Shown piece after piece: positions 1-8,740 of a DNA stretch of 64,000 nt. Each line of letters begins with the position of its first letter. Within the stretch, counting starts at the first letter, position 1. Source of the stretch: Cantharellus purpuraceus (Eukaryota > Basidiomycota > Agaricomycetes > Cantharellales > Hydnaceae). A model generated the notes under the pieces. It saw nothing but the letters and a program-made list of their open reading frames with translations. It was not told where the DNA came from and did no database searches. The DNA lies in contig JALBUN010000001.1 of NCBI GenBank assembly GCA_025174535.1, positions 2,294,001-2,358,000 on the forward strand, given 5' to 3'. The translations under genes were made by a program, and so were the position numbers.

Positions 1-347
1 GATGACGAGGCCACAACAACAAGATACTCAATAAGTGAGAGCCGATAAGAAATAATGCCAGCTGGTACAGCGGATATCCTCAGTCTATACAGCTGTTTCT
101 GATAAATACATGGCACTTACCTGGTACAGCGGATATCCTCAGAGATCAAGCTGAGGGGATCACACTGCACCAAGGCGAGTCTTTATACTAAATGATGGAG
201 ACGGATAGGAGAACCAAGATAGGGGAGGAAAGATAGGGGAAGTGATAGGGGCAATGAAATAGGGGAGACGCACCCTGACAGGCTGCGCTGATAGGGGTGT
301 CAAGAGAAAATACTAAAAATAGAATATGACTTATTTGAACCCTGACA
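1..347 (-). repeat. 3' LTR of element A
   Basis: The LTR begins TGTCAGGG in sense and would end TCATCA; its last base lies just outside the window. It matches 6065-6411 without a visible difference. It contains a duplicated 20-bp block (around 62-82 and 121-141, with core GGTACAGCGGATATCCTCAG), which may be a regulatory repeat. Confidence 0.95.
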
Positions 348-360
348 TCACCTCCCTCTT
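348..360 (-). other. polypurine tract of element A
   Basis: In sense, AAGAGGGAGGTGA directly abuts the 3' LTR, the position and composition expected of the plus-strand DNA primer. Confidence 0.85.
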
Positions 361-400
361 AATGCATGTCGTCTCGATATGCACTATCGTCCCATCCATC

Positions 401-838
401 TCAAGAGAGACACACCCTGAAGCACTCTGCAAGGTCCCTTCTCACTCTCTGCCAAAGTAGAGCCCATGACGAGTGTTGATGGTGACTCTTCTCTGCCTTG
501 GGGTAAAGTGGGATGGTGAACTCTCCAGGGGATATGGGATTGTTAGTGCTGAAAACTGCCCCAAGTATCATCTCCCCTCCCTCATAGGTGACTTTACCGG
601 CGAGCCCTTGGAAGGCATATGGTATGTCATAGTTGCCGATGAATAGAGGGTCCCCGATGTAGTATGTCTGGCGTCTGGATGGATTACGATGCCAGAAGGG
701 GAAATGAACTTGTGGAGGTGGAGATGGGAGGTTATAATCCTCTACAGCACGTGCAGTATCCCTTGAGTCAACTGACCAAGTGATTGAGGGGTAGGAACGG
801 AGTGGGCGTAGAGGGGTGGATTCAGACTGGTAAGGCAT
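401..838 (-). CDS. accessory ORF (orf3) downstream of pol in element A
   Basis: Encodes 145 aa from an ATG 107 bp past the pol stop to a TAA-region stop 40 bp before the purine tract. I do not recognise a known domain. Its homologue is the 144-aa ORF of unit B at 9755-10189. Shared features, in the same order, are a W-S-[VL]-D motif near residues 20-25, a PPP[QR]V motif near 40, IGDP[LI]F near 65, Y-x-F shortly after, and a tryptophan-rich C-terminal part (W..LW / W..IW) ending in a cysteine-containing tail. There is no signal peptide or obvious membrane segment, so an envelope role is not supported. A TATA-like box lies 60 bp upstream of the ATG, between pol and this ORF. The same protein in two different element families argues for a kept function, either in the element cycle or captured from the host. 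Confidence 0.75.
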   Translation of the reverse strand: MPYQSESTPLRPLRSYPSITWSVDSRDTARAVEDYNLPSPPPQVHFPFWHRNPSRRQTYYIGDPLFIGNYDIPYAFQGLAGKVTYEGGEMILGAVFSTNNPISPGEFTIPLYPKAEKSHHQHSSWALLWQRVRRDLAECFRVCLS

Positions 839-897
839 GGTGGGTTGGGTAGTGATCGATGATGGTTTTACTGAGGAAGGGGAAGTGGATTCACTGG

Positions 898-905
898 CTT
901 ATATA
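898..905 (-). promoter_or_regulatory. TATA-like box upstream of orf3
   Basis: TATATAAG on the minus strand lies after the pol stop (945) and 60 bp before the orf3 ATG (838). This placement would allow a separate short mRNA for orf3, independent of the LTR promoter. Inferred from sequence and position only. Confidence 0.5.
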
Positions 906-944
906 CAGTTAGTGGAATTTCGGCATGGATGAATTTGGTGGGCG

Positions 945-2570
945 CTAAGCTTCACTGTGCCTATTCTGCGGCTCTGAAATGTGTCCAATACCACGTGTTG
1001 GGTTCCTGCCAGCTGTCCAATCAAAGAGGACCTGTTTGGGAGGTTCTGTGAAGTTCTCAAAGCGTCTGAAGGGAAGAGCCGCATAGGTGGCTGCCGAAAT
1101 ACGCCTTGGGGCTTCAGGATTTTCCTGATGGAAGTCTGCAATGCGCCTTCTAGCCCCACTGGCATCCTTAGCTGGGATCCAGAGGTCGTCAGCAGCTCCA
1201 TAGCCCTTCCAACGCACCAGGTATTCCAGTCTTCCTCGGAAAACTCTGCTGTCAAGGATCTTCTCAACTTCGTATTCCTGTACTCCATCTCGAATGACTG
1301 GAGGTGGTGGAGGAGATGACTGGCGTTCAGGGATGGGATCCTTTTCATAAGGACGGAGTAAGACAACAGAGAACACTGGATGAGTGCGGCCAAAGATTGG
1401 GGGAAGTCGTAGGCCATAGGCATTTCGTGAGACCACTTTATTAATCACATACGGTCCTAACCATTTGTGATCAAGTTTCTTGGTTGGACGGGTGGTGGTG
1501 ATATTTTGTGCATTGAGCCAGACCTTGTCACCAAGTTTGTATACTGGGGCTGCTTGCCGATGGGCATCATAGAATCGTGCCATATCATCTGCTGCCTTTT
1601 CCAGGGCGGAGCGAGCCTCAGTGGTGGCTGTCTCCATACGCTCAGTGAATTCTTCCAGTGCTTCAAGTCGTGTCTCTCGGATTGGCTCTAACCCAAGCCT
1701 TGGGTGTTGGCCTGTATCAAGCATGAAGGGGGTTGATTGTGTGGAGGAGTGGATGCGGTTGTTGTATGTGAATTCGGCAAGAGGAACCCACTCAATCCAG
1801 TCATCCTGGCGCTGATTGACGAAAAGCCTCAAGTATTGTTCAATTTCTTGATTGACCCTTTCCGTCTGACCATCGGTTTGTGGATGATATGCTGTGGATG
1901 CTGCAACCTTGATCCCCAAAAGCTTATTGAGCTCGCGCATAAATTGAGAGACAAACTGGGTGCCACGGTCACTGATGATCTCCTCAGGAAGGCCGTGGTG
2001 TTTCCACACATGGTCTCGGAAAAGTCGTGCAACTCCTATGGAGTTGATGTCAGAGGTGGTAGGGATAACATGTGCTCGTTTGGAAAGACGGTCCACAACG
2101 ACAAGGAGTGCATCATAGCCATGGCTGATGGGTAGTTCTACAATAAGGTCAACAGATATCACTTGCCACCTCCGATCTGGGACACGATTAGGCAGGAGTT
2201 TACCCATAGGAGGAGCAGGGAAAGTTTTTGTCCGATTGCAGAGGTCACATCCCTTGACGTATTTGGCAATGTATCGTCCAAATCCAGGCCACCAGTAGCT
2301 GCGGGATACAAGTTCTGTTGTTCTCCAGCGACCAGGGTGACCTGTAATGTGAGTATCGTGGTGTGCCCTTACAATGTCATGGCGCAATTTTGGGTCAAGA
2401 GGGACATATACCTTGCCACGATAGAGGACGAGTCCATTCTCCTCGGTCCATTCCTGTCCTCGTAAATTCAGAGAGGGGCCAAGTTCCTTAAGAGCCTTTA
2501 CAACCTTTTCATCTCTGTTGGTGCAATTCCGCACACGTTCCAGGAATATGTCTCCTTCTCCTGTGATCAT
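945..2570 (-). CDS. element A pol, integrase and chromodomain segment
   Basis: About 540 aa forming the C-terminal part of the polyprotein. The integrase zinc finger is visible (HDTHITGHPG then YVKGCDLCNRT, the HHCC type). The catalytic core keeps its three acids, in SVDLIV, SDRGTQF and TDGQTERVNQ. A chromodomain follows near the end (EYEVEKILDSR, LEYLVRWKGYG, LWIPA), which marks the element as a chromovirus and should direct insertion to modified histones. The segment is out of frame with RT/RNase H because of a one-base loss in a G run near 2672-2676. With that base it would join the upstream frame before residue 1, so its apparent ATG is not a true start. Confidence 0.9.
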   Translation of the reverse strand: MITGEGDIFLERVRNCTNRDEKVVKALKELGPSLNLRGQEWTEENGLVLYRGKVYVPLDPKLRHDIVRAHHDTHITGHPGRWRTTELVSRSYWWPGFGRYIAKYVKGCDLCNRTKTFPAPPMGKLLPNRVPDRRWQVISVDLIVELPISHGYDALLVVVDRLSKRAHVIPTTSDINSIGVARLFRDHVWKHHGLPEEIISDRGTQFVSQFMRELNKLLGIKVAASTAYHPQTDGQTERVNQEIEQYLRLFVNQRQDDWIEWVPLAEFTYNNRIHSSTQSTPFMLDTGQHPRLGLEPIRETRLEALEEFTERMETATTEARSALEKAADDMARFYDAHRQAAPVYKLGDKVWLNAQNITTTRPTKKLDHKWLGPYVINKVVSRNAYGLRLPPIFGRTHPVFSVVLLRPYEKDPIPERQSSPPPPPVIRDGVQEYEVEKILDSRVFRGRLEYLVRWKGYGAADDLWIPAKDASGARRRIADFHQENPEAPRRISAATYAALPFRRFENFTEPPKQVLFDWTAGRNPTRGIGHISEPQNRHSEA

Positions 2571-3817
2571 TTGAGCTTCTGGCCCTGGATAGGTGGATGT
2601 CGCATCGATGTGGAACAGCTCAGGGCCAAGAAGAATCTGGTTCTGGTTATCTTCCTCCCCCGCTTATGATCTACACGTCGTGAGAGGGCATCAGGTTTGG
2701 CTGAATGTCGTCCAGGACGGTGGATCAGTTCAAAGTCAAATCGAGAAAGGTATAGTGACCAGCGAGCTTGTCGACGATTGAGATTTTGAGCTGTACGGAA
2801 ATATGTGAGGTTTTGATGGTCGTTAAGGATTTCAATCTTGTATTTGGTCCCTTCCAAGATGTGGCGCCATTCTTCTAGTCCACGGATGACTGAGAGCAAT
2901 TCCTTATCATGGATGGCATAGTTGCGCTCTGCATCTGAAAGGCTCTTGGATACAAAACCTACCGGCCTCCATTTCTCATCGTCACAGAGTTGAGATAGAA
3001 CAGCACCTGTTGCATATGCTGAAGCATCTGTCTCTAGTCGAAAATGCTTGGTTTGATCTGGGAGGACAAGGATTGGAGTTGACGTGACAAGCTGCTTGAG
3101 TTTATCAAAGGCTTCTTGTTCTGGGCCATCAGGTATCCAAGACCACTGTGTATCTGCCTTTGTTAACCGATTCAGAGGCTTTGCGATATGTGAGAAGTCC
3201 TCAATGAAGCGACGATAGAAATTGATGAAACCCAGGAAGGATTTGACTTCTGTCACATTGCGCGGTGTGGGCCAGTCCCTGACTCCAGCCACCTTAACTG
3301 GGTCCATAGCTACCTGTCCCTGTGAGAGAATCAATCCAAGATAATCTACCTTCTGTTGCGAGAAAAGGCATTTCTCTGGTTTGAGGTACAGGTGGTTGGC
3401 CCAAAGAATTTCAAGGACAGATTGCACGATCGTGTGGTGTTGTTCTAGGGATTCAGTGAAAATGAGGATGTCGTCCATGAACACTACCATAGTGCCATCG
3501 TCAATGAGCTCCTTGAAAATGCCATTCATCATCGTCTGAAAGGTTGCTGGGCTGTTTGTGAGACCAAAGAACATGACCAGGGGTTCAAATAGACCACGAT
3601 TGGTTCGAAAGGCTGCCTTCCACTCATCGCCCTCTTTAATACGCACATTGTTATATCCCCATCGGATGTCAAGCTTGGTAAAGTACTTGGCATTGGCTGC
3701 GGCAATTTTATTCATGATGTCTGGTACCAGGGGTAGTGGGTAGGCGTTCTTGATTGTGATATCATTCAGCTTGCGGTAGTCTTGCACAAAACGAAGATTA
3801 CCGTCCTTCTTCTTCAC
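2567..3817 (-). CDS. element A pol, reverse transcriptase and RNase H segment
   Basis: About 416 aa. RT begins with KKKDGNLRFVQDYRKLN and keeps the polymerase site in the form VVFMDDILIF. RNase H shows its first acid in RLETDASAYATG and the NYAIHDKELLSVI block. The apparent ATG lies inside RT: the real frame enters from the protease segment through a run now of five Ts (near 3827-3831) that should be six. At the other end the frame runs off into nonsense after the G-run deletion, giving a false C-terminus. The polymerase and RNase H residues visible are intact. Confidence 0.9.
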   Translation of the reverse strand: MKKKDGNLRFVQDYRKLNDITIKNAYPLPLVPDIMNKIAAANAKYFTKLDIRWGYNNVRIKEGDEWKAAFRTNRGLFEPLVMFFGLTNSPATFQTMMNGIFKELIDDGTMVVFMDDILIFTESLEQHHTIVQSVLEILWANHLYLKPEKCLFSQQKVDYLGLILSQGQVAMDPVKVAGVRDWPTPRNVTEVKSFLGFINFYRRFIEDFSHIAKPLNRLTKADTQWSWIPDGPEQEAFDKLKQLVTSTPILVLPDQTKHFRLETDASAYATGAVLSQLCDDEKWRPVGFVSKSLSDAERNYAIHDKELLSVIRGLEEWRHILEGTKYKIEILNDHQNLTYFRTAQNLNRRQARWSLYLSRFDFELIHRPGRHSAKPDALSRRVDHKRGRKITRTRFFLALSCSTSMRHPPIQGQKLK

Positions 3818-4842
3818 AAAAAGACAGGGGATGCCATGGGTGACTTGGAAGGGCGTATACGATGATTCCGTAGGTTCTCCTCAAGGAATGCGTCCAACTC
3901 CTTCTGCTCATTTGGGGACATTGGATAGACCTTTGTGCTGAAGGGTTGTGCTCCTGGAGTGAGTTCAATAGCGTGGTCCCACAGTTTTCGAGGTGGAAGT
4001 TGGTCAAAGGACTCCTTTGCAAAAACATCCTTAAATCCCCAGTACGCCTTTGGGACAATCTCCTCAAAGGTTTTGACTGGAGTGGATTCTGCAGCCTTCT
4101 GTGCGAGCTGTTGAGAAACTGTTGAACCAGCATAGATATTCTCCAAGTCTTCTTCTACAAAGATAACAAATGTTCGGTCTCCCTCGTATTGGGGTTGCCC
4201 GTGTGAGTTCTTGCCATTTGAAGGAGTTGTACCAAGCGAATGCTCTTTGTGTTCTGGTACTTCTCCACATGAATCAGGGCAGCGAGTCATCTGTACCTTT
4301 CCTGTACGCCAGTCTACCTCTGGGTTGTGCTTCACAAGCCAGGTGTGCCAAACAATTATGCCAAAGGTTCCCAGGCTTGTGACTGAAAATGTGGCACGTT
4401 CAGTATGGGTCCCATATGTGCAGATGAGATCGACTTCTTCCTTGATTGAACCTGCTTCATTTGGGGTCCCATCAATGTTATAAACAGGTATGGCACGTGG
4501 TAGAGGGCGTGTTCGAAGTTTCTCTGCTTTGACATATTCTGCATCAATGAACATTCCTGTAGCACCACTATCGAGGAGTGCATCCACAGCTAGAGGGTAT
4601 CCAGTGTCTACCGAGTGGATTTTCATGGGAATTCTTGTACATCGACGGATGTCTGCAGATCGAAGGTAGAGACGAGGAGGGTCATCATGTTTAGCTGAAA
4701 GTTGAGAAGGGTTTTCAGGCATGGCTGTTTTGGTTTCAGTCTGATGGACAAGGGAGTGTGCGTGTAACATATCGCTTGTGAGCCCTACAGTACATGATTC
4801 AAGAACTGAAAACCGGTTTGTCAGGCAGGGCATGCTCTTCAC
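3814..4842 (-). CDS. element A pol, protease and start of RT
   Basis: About 340 aa in the -1 frame relative to gag. The aspartic protease site is visible as DALLDSGATGMFID. The segment ends in the first RT motif (SPMASPVFL) where a T-run deletion creates a stop. The frame overlaps the gag stop: the gag TGA at 4841-4839 shares bases with a GTG at 4842-4840. This suggests that pol is made by -1 frameshifting or reinitiation, although GTG as a start is unlikely in a fungus and the first ATG is four codons later. Confidence 0.85.
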   Translation of the reverse strand: MKSMPCLTNRFSVLESCTVGLTSDMLHAHSLVHQTETKTAMPENPSQLSAKHDDPPRLYLRSADIRRCTRIPMKIHSVDTGYPLAVDALLDSGATGMFIDAEYVKAEKLRTRPLPRAIPVYNIDGTPNEAGSIKEEVDLICTYGTHTERATFSVTSLGTFGIIVWHTWLVKHNPEVDWRTGKVQMTRCPDSCGEVPEHKEHSLGTTPSNGKNSHGQPQYEGDRTFVIFVEEDLENIYAGSTVSQQLAQKAAESTPVKTFEEIVPKAYWGFKDVFAKESFDQLPPRKLWDHAIELTPGAQPFSTKVYPMSPNEQKELDAFLEENLRNHRIRPSKSPMASPVFL

Positions 4843-5981
4843 TGCTGACTGGCCTGAAAATCCTGCTTCTCCTCTTGCTTTGGAATTACTGCCTTCTGCG
4901 CTTCTTCCTTGGCCTTCAGTGCAGCTGCTACTGACTCTGATATCATGCCTGCAATTGCTGTTTGTGTGAGATCAGCTCGGATACGTTCCTTGCGTGGTTC
5001 AGGGCATGCTGGGGATATATGGCCACGCTTTCCACAGTTATAGCACGTCCGAGTCTCAGTGCGATGGCGGTTGGAGTCAATATCCATAGGTGCAGCACCA
5101 TTAGAGGTTGCCAAGGTAGTTGGTACAGAGATGACTGGAGTGCTGTGAGGGCGGGATGGGGTAGAGCGGGCAGGAGTGAGGGAAGTCTGAGCACGTCTCA
5201 CTTCTAGAAGACGACGGTGGTTGCGGTCAATTTGACAGGCCGCTTCCTTCCATGCCTTGAGATCGGATGGGAGGGATGGCTGTGCATGGATCTTGTCAAG
5301 AATCATTGCAGGGAGCCCTCGGGCATAGGCATCTTCCAGTGCTGCATCATTAAACCCAGTCCTTCCTGCTAGTATCTCAAACTGTGCCGTGTATTCATCC
5401 GCTGACATGCCAGGTGTCATCCTAAGATCGTGTAGCTTTGTTCGTGCTGTTCGAGAGCGGTCAGGGTCCCCAAAAGCGTTCTCCACTTGCTTAATGAATT
5501 CCTCCAAGGTGGAGAGCGGTGAGGTCCTGTCAATGACTGCCTGTGTCTCATTGTGCACCCATACTTCAGCAGAACCTCCTGTCATAAAAGAGAGGGCATA
5601 GAGGATCTTGGTCCGCTCATCTGGGAAAGATGTAGGCTGGACTGCAATGGCAAGCCTGATAGAGCGAATGAAACCTTCCGTCTCTGCACGATCTCCATTG
5701 AATTTGGCTGGTTCAGCTGCCCTTATTGGGCGAACGGATGACGATGTAGGAGAAGGTGTGGGAAATGAGGTGGTCTGAGAGATGGTCTGTGCTGCAGCGA
5801 TGGCAGCAGCAGTGGCAGCATCTGCTAGGTTGTTCTGGACATTGGCGAACTGGCTTTGGAGGTGCTGGTTCTGGAGTTGCAGCTGCTGGAGCTGCTGCGC
5901 CTGGGTGTTGAACAAAGCTCGCAGAAAGCCACCACTTTCACCTAGAGTGTCCCAATAGGCTTCAGGGAGCTGATCGGTCAT
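4839..5981 (-). CDS. element A gag
   Basis: Intact 380-aa Gag from ATG at 5981 (MTDQLPEAYWDTLGE), 83 bp inside the 5' LTR. The N-terminal third has a glutamine-rich coiled-coil stretch (QAQQLQQLQLQNQHLQ), the middle is the retrotransposon capsid fold (AEPAKFNGDRAETEGFI, LEEFIKQVENAFGDPDRS), and the C-terminal part has one CCHC zinc knuckle (CYNCGKRGHISPACPEP) for RNA packaging. The length is normal for fungal chromoviruses and there are no internal stops. Confidence 0.92.
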   Translation of the reverse strand: MTDQLPEAYWDTLGESGGFLRALFNTQAQQLQQLQLQNQHLQSQFANVQNNLADAATAAAIAAAQTISQTTSFPTPSPTSSSVRPIRAAEPAKFNGDRAETEGFIRSIRLAIAVQPTSFPDERTKILYALSFMTGGSAEVWVHNETQAVIDRTSPLSTLEEFIKQVENAFGDPDRSRTARTKLHDLRMTPGMSADEYTAQFEILAGRTGFNDAALEDAYARGLPAMILDKIHAQPSLPSDLKAWKEAACQIDRNHRRLLEVRRAQTSLTPARSTPSRPHSTPVISVPTTLATSNGAAPMDIDSNRHRTETRTCYNCGKRGHISPACPEPRKERIRADLTQTAIAGMISESVAAALKAKEEAQKAVIPKQEEKQDFQASQQ

Positions 5982-6063
5982 GGTATCGGTGAAGTAGTTG
6001 ATAGGGAAAGTGTTATGGGGTGTGGGGTCGTCTTATGAGCTTGATCTTCTGTGAGGGCGACGC

Positions 6064-6411
6064 TGATGACGAGGCCACAACAACAAGATACTCAATAAGT
6101 GAGAGCCGATAAGAAATAATGCCAGCTGGTACAGCGGATATCCTCAGTCTATACAGCTGTTTCTGATAAATACATGGCACTTACCTGGTACAGCGGATAT
6201 CCTCAGAGATCAAGCTGAGGGGATCACACTGCACCAAGGCGAGTCTTTATACTAAATGATGGAGACGGATAGGAGAACCAAGATAGGGGAGGAAAGATAG
6301 GGGAAGTGATAGGGGCAATGAAATAGGGGAGACGCACCCTGACAGGCTGCGCTGATAGGGGTGTCAAGAGAAAATACTAAAAATAGAATATGACTTATTT
6401 GAACCCTGACA
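6064..6411 (-). repeat. 5' LTR of element A
   Basis: 348 bp with TG...CA ends in sense (TGTCAGGG ... TCATCA). Its right edge joins the interrupted gypsy C coding sequence. No tRNA-type primer site was recognised in the bases that follow it in sense (GCGTCGCCCTC), so priming may be of another kind. Confidence 0.93.
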
Positions 6412-6657
6412 CCTATGTTCCACATCAGTCTCATTTGACCATATGTGCCGAATGATGAGATGAGATTCCCAAAACAGGAAGCAAAGTCATTTTATGACTT
6501 TGGGAACGACAATGAGCAAGAGTGGCTTGTCAATGAAATCATTGCTCATCAATGGATAAATAAAGAACTTGAATTTCAAGTTCTATGGACGTTGGGAGAC
6601 ATCACCTGGGAACCTTACATGTCGTGTAAGGACCTAGAAGCTCTAGACAATATTTAG
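6412..6657 (+). pseudogene. gypsy C pol 3' end with chromodomain (copy C0)
   Basis: The last about 80 codons of a family C pol, cut at its 5' side by element A. After a frame disruption the chromodomain reads EWLVNEIIAHQWINKELEFQ and continues with VLWTLGDITWEPYMSCKDL, ending at TAG 6655-6657. The same region occurs at 62950-63145, where it is interrupted instead by LTR G2. Two perfect inverted repeats lie inside the coding sequence (6482-6502 and 6564-6584), a hallmark of this family. Confidence 0.85.
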
Positions 6658-7060
6658 AGCTTCAAGGGGTGACTTGAGCACAAGAACCACCTCATAGATG
6701 GTAGTTCTCAGAGAGACGGAGCCCCAAATATCTAATGGGGCTCAAGGGGGAGAAGTGAAACTACCAAGAATAAAGGTAGCTGCTAGTGGGATGCAACAAG
6801 GAGCTACCATCAATGATGGTAGCTCAATGAGAGGAGGAGGAACTACCTCAATTAATGGTAATTCCTAGATGAGGATAGAGCTGCCATAACAACAGGCAGC
6901 TCAATAGCAGTAAAAACTGCTCCCATAGGGAGCAGTTCACCGTCATGCTACTCATAGTAGCATGAAAGGGGTAAGTGATAATTAATTGCATTACACCCAC
7001 ATGACATAGTCACTGGAAAAATTCTCAATAAAGAATTTTTGAGCTCAGCTGTAAAAGGCT
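6658..7060 (+). repeat. hairpin array between pol and ORF3 of gypsy C
   Basis: Non-coding stretch with a series of separate perfect inverted repeats: 6719-6743 (arms of 7), 6801-6825 (GAGCTACCATC, arms of 11), 6878-6902 (arms of 8), 6915-6937 (AACTGCTCCC, arms of 10), 6943-6965 (TCATGCTACT, arms of 10), 7017-7040 (arms of 9). Loops are mostly 3-11 nt and each repeat has a different arm sequence. There is no long ORF here. Confidence 0.85.
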
Positions 7061-7072
7061 AGCGGTGCTTCT

Positions 7073-7835
7073 TTGAACCACCACAACCTCCCCTCCATCA
7101 AAATGTCATCTCCCAGAAGGGAGGTGATGGATGCTCAAGATGAGCATCCAATGGAAGTTGAACAAACTTTCACAGCGGCAGCACTGGCAACAAGTGCTGC
7201 AGATATGATCAGAGGTCATCAAGATGAGATGATCTGGAAAATCAGCAGATGGCATGGTGGTGCTGTCATCTATCACCCTCATGGGTGTAACAAGTGTGAC
7301 ACATGTATTGCACTCAATCGAGGCCCAAATGGGGGCTGACTATATCTTTCCACCAATGTGGTGGAAAGAGCATTAAGAGTTGCGTGGCCATGACTTATAC
7401 ATGACATTGAAGATGATGTCATGACACCTTATCATAAAGACTATAATAAGATGTATAAAGATAACTCAGACTTGTTCATGCAGGTCCAAGAACTCAAAGG
7501 ACTTCTTGACAATGAGAAGTCCAAAGTAACTCATCTCAGAGATGAGTTAAAAACACTGAAGGAGGCTGCAGATAGAGCACCTTCTACATTCAAAACCAAG
7601 CTCACGACAGTGTGCTTGGCCCCAGTAGCATCACTATTGTGTGCTATGGCAGGCAAATCATTGCCTGCCATTATGCCTTCACAACCTGTGGCTTCATTGT
7701 CATGGGAAATGATCAACATCACCAAAGAGGATGATCTCCTAAGCAAACTGCCTTGGGTCAACCCTCAAGGGTTCGAGGGTCAAAATTGGGACGATGCTCT
7801 TTGTACCCTGTCATGGGGTACAAACTTAATATGAA
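7073..7835 (+). pseudogene. gypsy C ORF3, N-terminal part (broken)
   Basis: Unrecognised protein downstream of pol in family C. One frame gives 88 aa from ATG 7073 (MSSPRREVMDAQDEHPMEVE from the internal Met, later CNKCDTCIALNRGPNGG with a CxxC pair). The next open block from 7421 gives a charged coiled coil (LFMQVQELKGLLDNEKSKVT) followed by a hydrophobic region. Near 7790 the sequence switches to family C protease-RT linker, so the C-terminal part is lost; a plausible C-terminal part is the ORF at 12161-12808. Several mini inverted repeats run through the coding sequence. Function unknown. Confidence 0.5.
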
Positions 7836-8740
7836 GAAGGAGTATTGGTGTGAATAAATGATGCCAAGGGGGTAACTCTAAACATGAGCTACCCACAACA
7901 CAGTCCTTCCCAAAAGAAGGACTAGACTCAGTAAAGGACCCCCCAATGGAGGATCCAAATAAGAGCATGAGGCAAATAGCTTCATCTCATAAGGATCAAC
8001 CACCTACATGGCTGATCAGTTGAGAGAAAAGAAAAGTACGCTGACCTATTCAGCAGCATACCCTTAGAACTTTCCCCATCTAGGAAAGTTAACCACAAGA
8101 TTAATCTTGTGGATCCTGACAAGTGAATACATTATCGCTTGCCTAAGTGCCCAGAACACTACTGAGCAGAACTTTCAGAGAAAGTTCTGCAATACACCAC
8201 TGCTAAGTGGTGGGTATCAGCTACAGCCTGACAGGCCATACCAATGCTATGCATTCCCAAGAAAAATGGGAAGCTCCGCACTGTGTTCAACTTGCACAAA
8301 CAGAATGACAATACAGTGAAGGACATAATGCCCTTCTCCAATCAGGACAACATCAGACACGATGTTGCCCGCTGTACATATCAATCAACTCAATATGTCT
8401 GAGGTGTACGAACAGATATGCGTCAGGCTGACGGATATACCCAAGATGGCATTTGCAACCGTCTTGGGGACATTTGTCAGCCAGGTCATGCAGCAAGGGG
8501 ACTGTAATGTCCCCTCGACATTTCAGCGGCTCATGACCACCATCTTCTGAGAATATATCAGAAGATTTGTCCATGTATAGTTCCTGAGCAAGGATAAGAT
8601 TGATCTATACTCAATGAGTATGGATTGCCGAGAGTGGAGATGACCTAGGTCATACCATGAAGTCCAACATTTCCTTGGACTAGTGCAGTATCTGGCACAC
8701 TATATGCCAGATATAACTGCATACACAACCCCATTATGGG
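7836..8740 (+). pseudogene. gypsy C protease-RT linker and RT remnant (copy C0)
   Basis: Matches 60053-60960 closely. Readable RT pieces include KVNHKINLVDPDK, PMLCIPKKNGKLRTVFNLH and a QDGICNRLGDIC region. Several TGA stops interrupt it, at least some where an arginine CGA is expected (for example after DPDK). The catalytic core is missing, and the sequence ends near 8740 at a junction where orientation reverses. Confidence 0.8.

Larger units (their letters stand above)
1..6411 (-). mobile_element. Ty3/gypsy chromovirus, element A (nearly complete)
   Basis: Complete LTR retrotransposon on the minus strand, lacking only the last base of its 3' LTR at the window edge. Order in sense: 5' LTR (6411-6064), gag, protease, RT, RNase H, integrase, chromodomain, extra ORF, purine tract, 3' LTR. 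The two LTRs look identical base for base by eye, so the insertion is recent. It sits inside an older gypsy C element, whose pol 3' end resumes directly at 6412. The right target duplicate would be CCTAT (6412-6416); the left one is outside the window. Pol is broken by two single-base losses in homopolymers, otherwise all domains are present. Confidence 0.95.

Noticed and set aside
401..838. orf3 as a retroviral envelope gene
   Set aside because: Too short, no signal peptide, no transmembrane helix and no fusion-peptide-like segment.
6658..7060. Hairpin array as a CRISPR array
   Set aside because: The repeats are not alike in sequence, have no constant repeat-spacer period, and the genome is fungal.
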